From contig NZ_JPQO01000188.1 in assembly GCF_000773685.1 (NCBI RefSeq), positions 1 to 58,349 of the forward strand: DNA of 58,349 bases, written 5' to 3'. The stretch comes from Acinetobacter sp. HR7 (GTDB lineage: Bacteria; Pseudomonadota; Gammaproteobacteria; Pseudomonadales; Moraxellaceae). The position numbers were made by a program, and so were the translations under genes. Numbering within the stretch: the stretch's first letter is position 1; each line of letters opens with the position of its first letter. Positions 56,094-58,349 of this stretch are shown piece by piece. The notes under the pieces were generated by a model. That model saw only the letters and a program-made list of their open reading frames with translations. It did not search any database and was not told where the DNA came from.

Positions 56094-56357
56094 GCAGGGC
56101 ATTAAATTTTTGAAGTAATGATTTGATTAATAAATAATCAAATGATTTATTTATTTCTAATAGGAATAGGCGGTAAATATTCAATTTTTGAATGTAAAAA
56201 CAAATGCTTGAATCCTGTCTTTTGCTTAAAAGTGGAACAAAAATAGCAAGATAATTTGAATTTTGATTAAATGATGAGTGCTTTTAATACTTAAAAAGTA
56301 TTAGTTAAAGATTTTTATTGTATTTGTTATCTGCATTACTTTCTCACATAATACGCC

Positions 56358-56447
56358 CATCGAGAATGATTCTTCAGAAAATTTCCTGATTTATCAAACT
56401 CCCAGAGATTTTTGAACCCTCTGGATGTGTTCTGCACATCCTTTTTT
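56358..56447 (+). ncRNA. candidate small RNA between EamA and tsaC genes
   Basis: The promoter-like TTGTTA-N17-CATAAT is followed after about 100 bp by a strong Rho-independent terminator, with no reading frame in between. The predicted transcript is about 90 nt and contains a possible TCAGAAA/TTTCCTGA stem. I recognise no known RNA family; no expression evidence is available. Confidence 0.4.
56423..56447 (+). terminator. first of two tandem terminators
   Basis: GGATGTG-TTCTG-CACATCC followed by six T residues. It lies 330 bp past the EamA stop, far for an operon terminator, which is why a separate short transcript is suspected. Confidence 0.88.
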
Positions 56448-56450
56448 ATG

Positions 56451-56482
56451 CTCAGCCATCCCTATATGGCTGAGTTTTTTTT
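56451..56482 (+). terminator. second of two tandem terminators
   Basis: CTCAGCCAT-CCCTAT-ATGGCTGAG followed by eight T residues, 3 bp after the first. Tandem arrangement suggests a need for tight termination ahead of convergent tsaC. Confidence 0.9.
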
Positions 56483-56495
56483 GTCTTAAAACTTT

Positions 56496-56518
56496 GGTCG
56501 GGCTTGCCAATCCCGACC
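56496..56518 (-). terminator. possible terminator of tsaC
   Basis: GGTCGGG/CCCGACC around a 9-nt loop; on the minus strand it is followed only by AAAGTTTT, a weak T-tract. It lies 15 bp after the tsaC stop. Confidence 0.5.
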
Positions 56519-56532
56519 AGCTTGATCCGTCT

Positions 56533-57108
56533 CTAGACGCGGATCACTTCACCTGTCACGGCATCGATAATCTTGCTCGGTTCCTGGCTTAATCCCAGAT
56601 CCCCATTCAGATAATTCAGGCTTTCAGAGCTTTTGAAATACTGTCTGGCATCCTGTAACGAGCGGGCAGGGTTCAGACCGGCCGGATTGGCACTGGTCGA
56701 CACAATAAAGCCGCCAAAGGCCTGACACAACGCTACGCAAAGTGGATGCGTGGTGACACGAACGGCAACCTTGGGATGATTACCTTTAATCCATGCCGGA
56801 ATATCATCACTGGCAGGCAACAGCCAGGTGGTAGCGCGTTCCGAGATACTGCGGTTGGTCCATGAGGCAATTACACGTTCACGGATGTTGGGAGAGAGTG
56901 TTTCCAGCAGATGCTCGACTTGGGAGATATGTCCTGCCAGCAGAATCACGCCTTTTTCAATTGGACGCTGTTTCAGTTGCAGAATTTCATGAAAAGCCTG
57001 TTCATTATAAGGGTCACAGCCTAGACCCCATACAGCCTCTGTAGGATATGCCAACACTTGTCCTTGTTTTAGGCATGCTGCTGCTTCGGCAACAGAGGTG
57101 GTGATCAT
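56533..57108 (-). CDS. tsaC: threonylcarbamoyl-AMP synthase TsaC (Sua5/YrdC family)
   Basis: This 191-residue protein makes threonylcarbamoyl-AMP from threonine, bicarbonate and ATP, the first step of t6A37 formation in ANN-reading tRNAs. Motifs are LAYPTEAVWGLGCDP with the conserved KR-type pocket in KQRPIEKGVILLAG, PVAVR-like KVAVRVTTHP and the STSANPAGL signature. ATG 57108 has AAAGGTAAA upstream and gives the E. coli length (190); the frame extends 20 codons further into dprA. It follows dprA with about 40 bp. Confidence 0.94.
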   Translation of the reverse strand: MITTSVAEAAACLKQGQVLAYPTEAVWGLGCDPYNEQAFHEILQLKQRPIEKGVILLAGHISQVEHLLETLSPNIRERVIASWTNRSISERATTWLLPASDDIPAWIKGNHPKVAVRVTTHPLCVALCQAFGGFIVSTSANPAGLNPARSLQDARQYFKSSESLNYLNGDLGLSQEPSKIIDAVTGEVIRV

Positions 57109-57149
57109 GTATTTACCTTTTTCAAAACAATAAAGGACTATTGTGAACC

Positions 57150-58289
57150 TTATTTGCCGGTACGACAACGCAGAAACATGCCAGCCTGCTGGGTACTTAG
57201 CCCAAGAAGCTCCAGTTCCATCAGCTGGGCGGTCACGGTGGAGACATCCTGATTCAGCTGAAGGCTGATCTGGTCCAGATCTTGCCCGATCCAGTCCAGC
57301 TGGTTATAGAGAGGAAGTAAGTGTTGAGGAATTTCAATCTGTTCCGGTTCTACTAGCGTTGAGCTGGTGGGTTGAGCAGAAATTTGCCATTGGGTAGCGA
57401 GAGCCAGATCTTCAATCACTTGCTGCGGATGGTCAATCAGAATCGCACCCTCCCGAATCAGCTGATGACAGCCCTTATGATGTTCACTATAAATATGTCC
57501 CGGAATGGCAAACACGGTTTTTCCCTGTTCTGCAGCCCATTTGGCCGTGATCAGTGAGCCACTTTGTAGTGCTGCTTCTGCAACAATCACACCGAGGCTT
57601 AGTCCACTAACAATACGGTTACGCCGTGGGAAATGTTGCTGCAGGGGAGGCGTACCCGGCAGAAATTCAGTAATCACCGTACCACCACTTTCCAGAATCT
57701 GTTTTCTTAACATTTGATTGACCGAGGGATAGGTTTGATCCAGTCCGGTACCCATCACGGCAATGGTGCGGTGCTGCTGCAAAGCGGCCCGATGTGCGGC
57801 TTCATCAATCCCTTCTGCTAGACCACTATTGATATAAAAGCCCTGTTCACTCAGATAGTAGGCAAAATCATAAGCCATTTGCCGGCCATGGGTACTGGGC
57901 TTGCGACTTCCAACAATGGCGATTTGCGCCTGTAACAAGCTATCCATTTTGCCCTGACCAAACAGAATCGGTGGGCGATTGTCATAGGGACTGAGCTGTT
58001 GAGGGTAGTTCACCTCATTCTGGAGCAGGATAAAGTCACAGCTGGACTGAATGCTATCCAGACAGCGCTGAAACTGGCTTTGTGATTCTGCGGAATGAAA
58101 ATCTTGCAGGCGTTGCAGATGATTTTTATGCAGACCCAGTTTACGCCAGGTTTCAAACTGATCAAGACGAGTGGCTTGGGCCAGATCATTATAATGGTGA
58201 TAGAGCTTATAAAAGCTGGAAAGAGAATGTTGCACCAAATACCAGAGGCGGATTGTGTCGAGTTGATGCGTAGAAAGCGTATGCAGCAT
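57150..58289 (-). CDS. dprA: DNA processing protein DprA
   Basis: This 379-residue protein loads RecA on incoming single-stranded DNA during natural transformation. The extended Rossmann fold (about 100-300) shows VGSRKPSTHGRQMAYDFA, INSGLAEGIDEAAH, VMGTGLDQTYP, FPRRNRIVSGLS and AEAALQSGSLITAKWA, all DprA hallmarks. A C-terminal winged-helix (about 315-375) follows. An N-terminal helical domain precedes the fold. The presence of the full gene suggests the strain can be naturally competent. It is the upstream member of a dprA-tsaC pair. Confidence 0.95.
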   Translation of the reverse strand: MLHTLSTHQLDTIRLWYLVQHSLSSFYKLYHHYNDLAQATRLDQFETWRKLGLHKNHLQRLQDFHSAESQSQFQRCLDSIQSSCDFILLQNEVNYPQQLSPYDNRPPILFGQGKMDSLLQAQIAIVGSRKPSTHGRQMAYDFAYYLSEQGFYINSGLAEGIDEAAHRAALQQHRTIAVMGTGLDQTYPSVNQMLRKQILESGGTVITEFLPGTPPLQQHFPRRNRIVSGLSLGVIVAEAALQSGSLITAKWAAEQGKTVFAIPGHIYSEHHKGCHQLIREGAILIDHPQQVIEDLALATQWQISAQPTSSTLVEPEQIEIPQHLLPLYNQLDWIGQDLDQISLQLNQDVSTVTAQLMELELLGLSTQQAGMFLRCRTGK

Positions 58290-58349
58290 GTCGAGACCTA
58301 TATTGCGTCTTCTTATTTTTATTTATTCTACGCCAATCTCAACTTTAAA
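58290..58349. other. right edge of the window
   Basis: Sixty AT-rich bases upstream of dprA; the dprA promoter or the end of an upstream gene would lie here. Nothing more can be said. Confidence 0.4.

Larger units (their letters stand above)
56094..56532. other. intergenic region with hairpins and a candidate small RNA
   Basis: No reading frame is supported over 440 bp. It contains inverted repeats ATTTGATTA/TAATCAAAT (56121-56129, 56135-56143) and AATACTT/AAGTATT (56286-56302), a promoter-like pair TTGTTA/CATAAT (56324-56329, 56347-56352, 17-bp spacer) and then two terminators in tandem, followed by a hairpin facing tsaC. Confidence 0.55.

Overview
The window looks like a chromosomal segment of a gammaproteobacterium of the genus Acinetobacter. 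The evidence is the gene order (guaA, pirin/OsmC, phoBR, zur-znuCB with a divergent znuA, the atpIBEFHAGDC operon, and dprA-tsaC), the protein sequences, and the AT-leaning base composition. A near-perfect ParB-type parS site at 11783-11798 and the complete atp operon suggest the segment lies in the replication-origin half of the chromosome. There is no rRNA, CRISPR array or insertion sequence. The only RNA genes I can support are two tandem tRNA-Gly genes; one further small RNA is a candidate.

Layout. 0.2-0.5 kb: two identical tRNA-Gly(GCC) genes with promoter and terminator. 0.7-2.8 kb: bolA, a SirB family gene, an orphan parA and a lipoprotein gene. 2.9-5.9 kb: LysE-like, DedA, DoxX and two paralogous periplasmic OB-fold genes. 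6.2-8.9 kb: guaA and an Mrr-type restriction endonuclease. 8.9-11.6 kb: two membrane diguanylate cyclases. 11.6-12.1 kb: non-coding stretch with the parS site. 12.1-14.2 kb: pirin, OsmC and GST. 14.3-16.4 kb: phoB-phoR. 16.6-18.3 kb: a TetR regulator divergent from an SDR oxidoreductase, with an operator-like palindrome over the promoter.

18.5-34.1 kb is the most distinctive region, read here as a sulfur-starvation organosulfur acquisition island. A canonical -24/-12 (sigma-54) promoter drives a long operon: an ACMSD-like amidohydrolase, an outer-membrane porin, a TauA/SsuA-type binding protein, an MFS transporter, two tandem TauC/SsuC-type permeases, a lipoprotein binding protein, an ATPase and a third permease. 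A divergent sigma-54 activator resembling SfnR, a free-standing molbindin (Mop) gene with a second ATPase, and two tandem DszA/NtaA-family flavin monooxygenases follow; one monooxygenase copy is broken by a single amber codon. The first three operon proteins (about 1350 residues) contain no cysteine and only one non-initiator methionine, as expected for proteins made when sulfur is scarce. The substrate is unknown.

34.2-39.2 kb: MATE exporter, a YbdL-like aminotransferase, Dyp peroxidase, LysE exporter and ppnP. 39.2-42.8 kb: zinc uptake (DUF523, znuB, znuC, zur; divergent znuA) around a clear Zur box. 42.9-50.2 kb: complete F1Fo ATP synthase operon with promoter and terminator. 50.2-58.3 kb: aldose-1-epimerase-like protein, adhP, a lipoprotein, an RcnB-like pseudogene (single ochre codon), two tandem glutathione peroxidases, an EamA transporter, a 440-bp intergenic stretch with a candidate small RNA and two terminators, then tsaC and dprA.

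All calls come from reading the sequence and from family knowledge; no database search was run. Residue numbers refer to the start codon chosen here.
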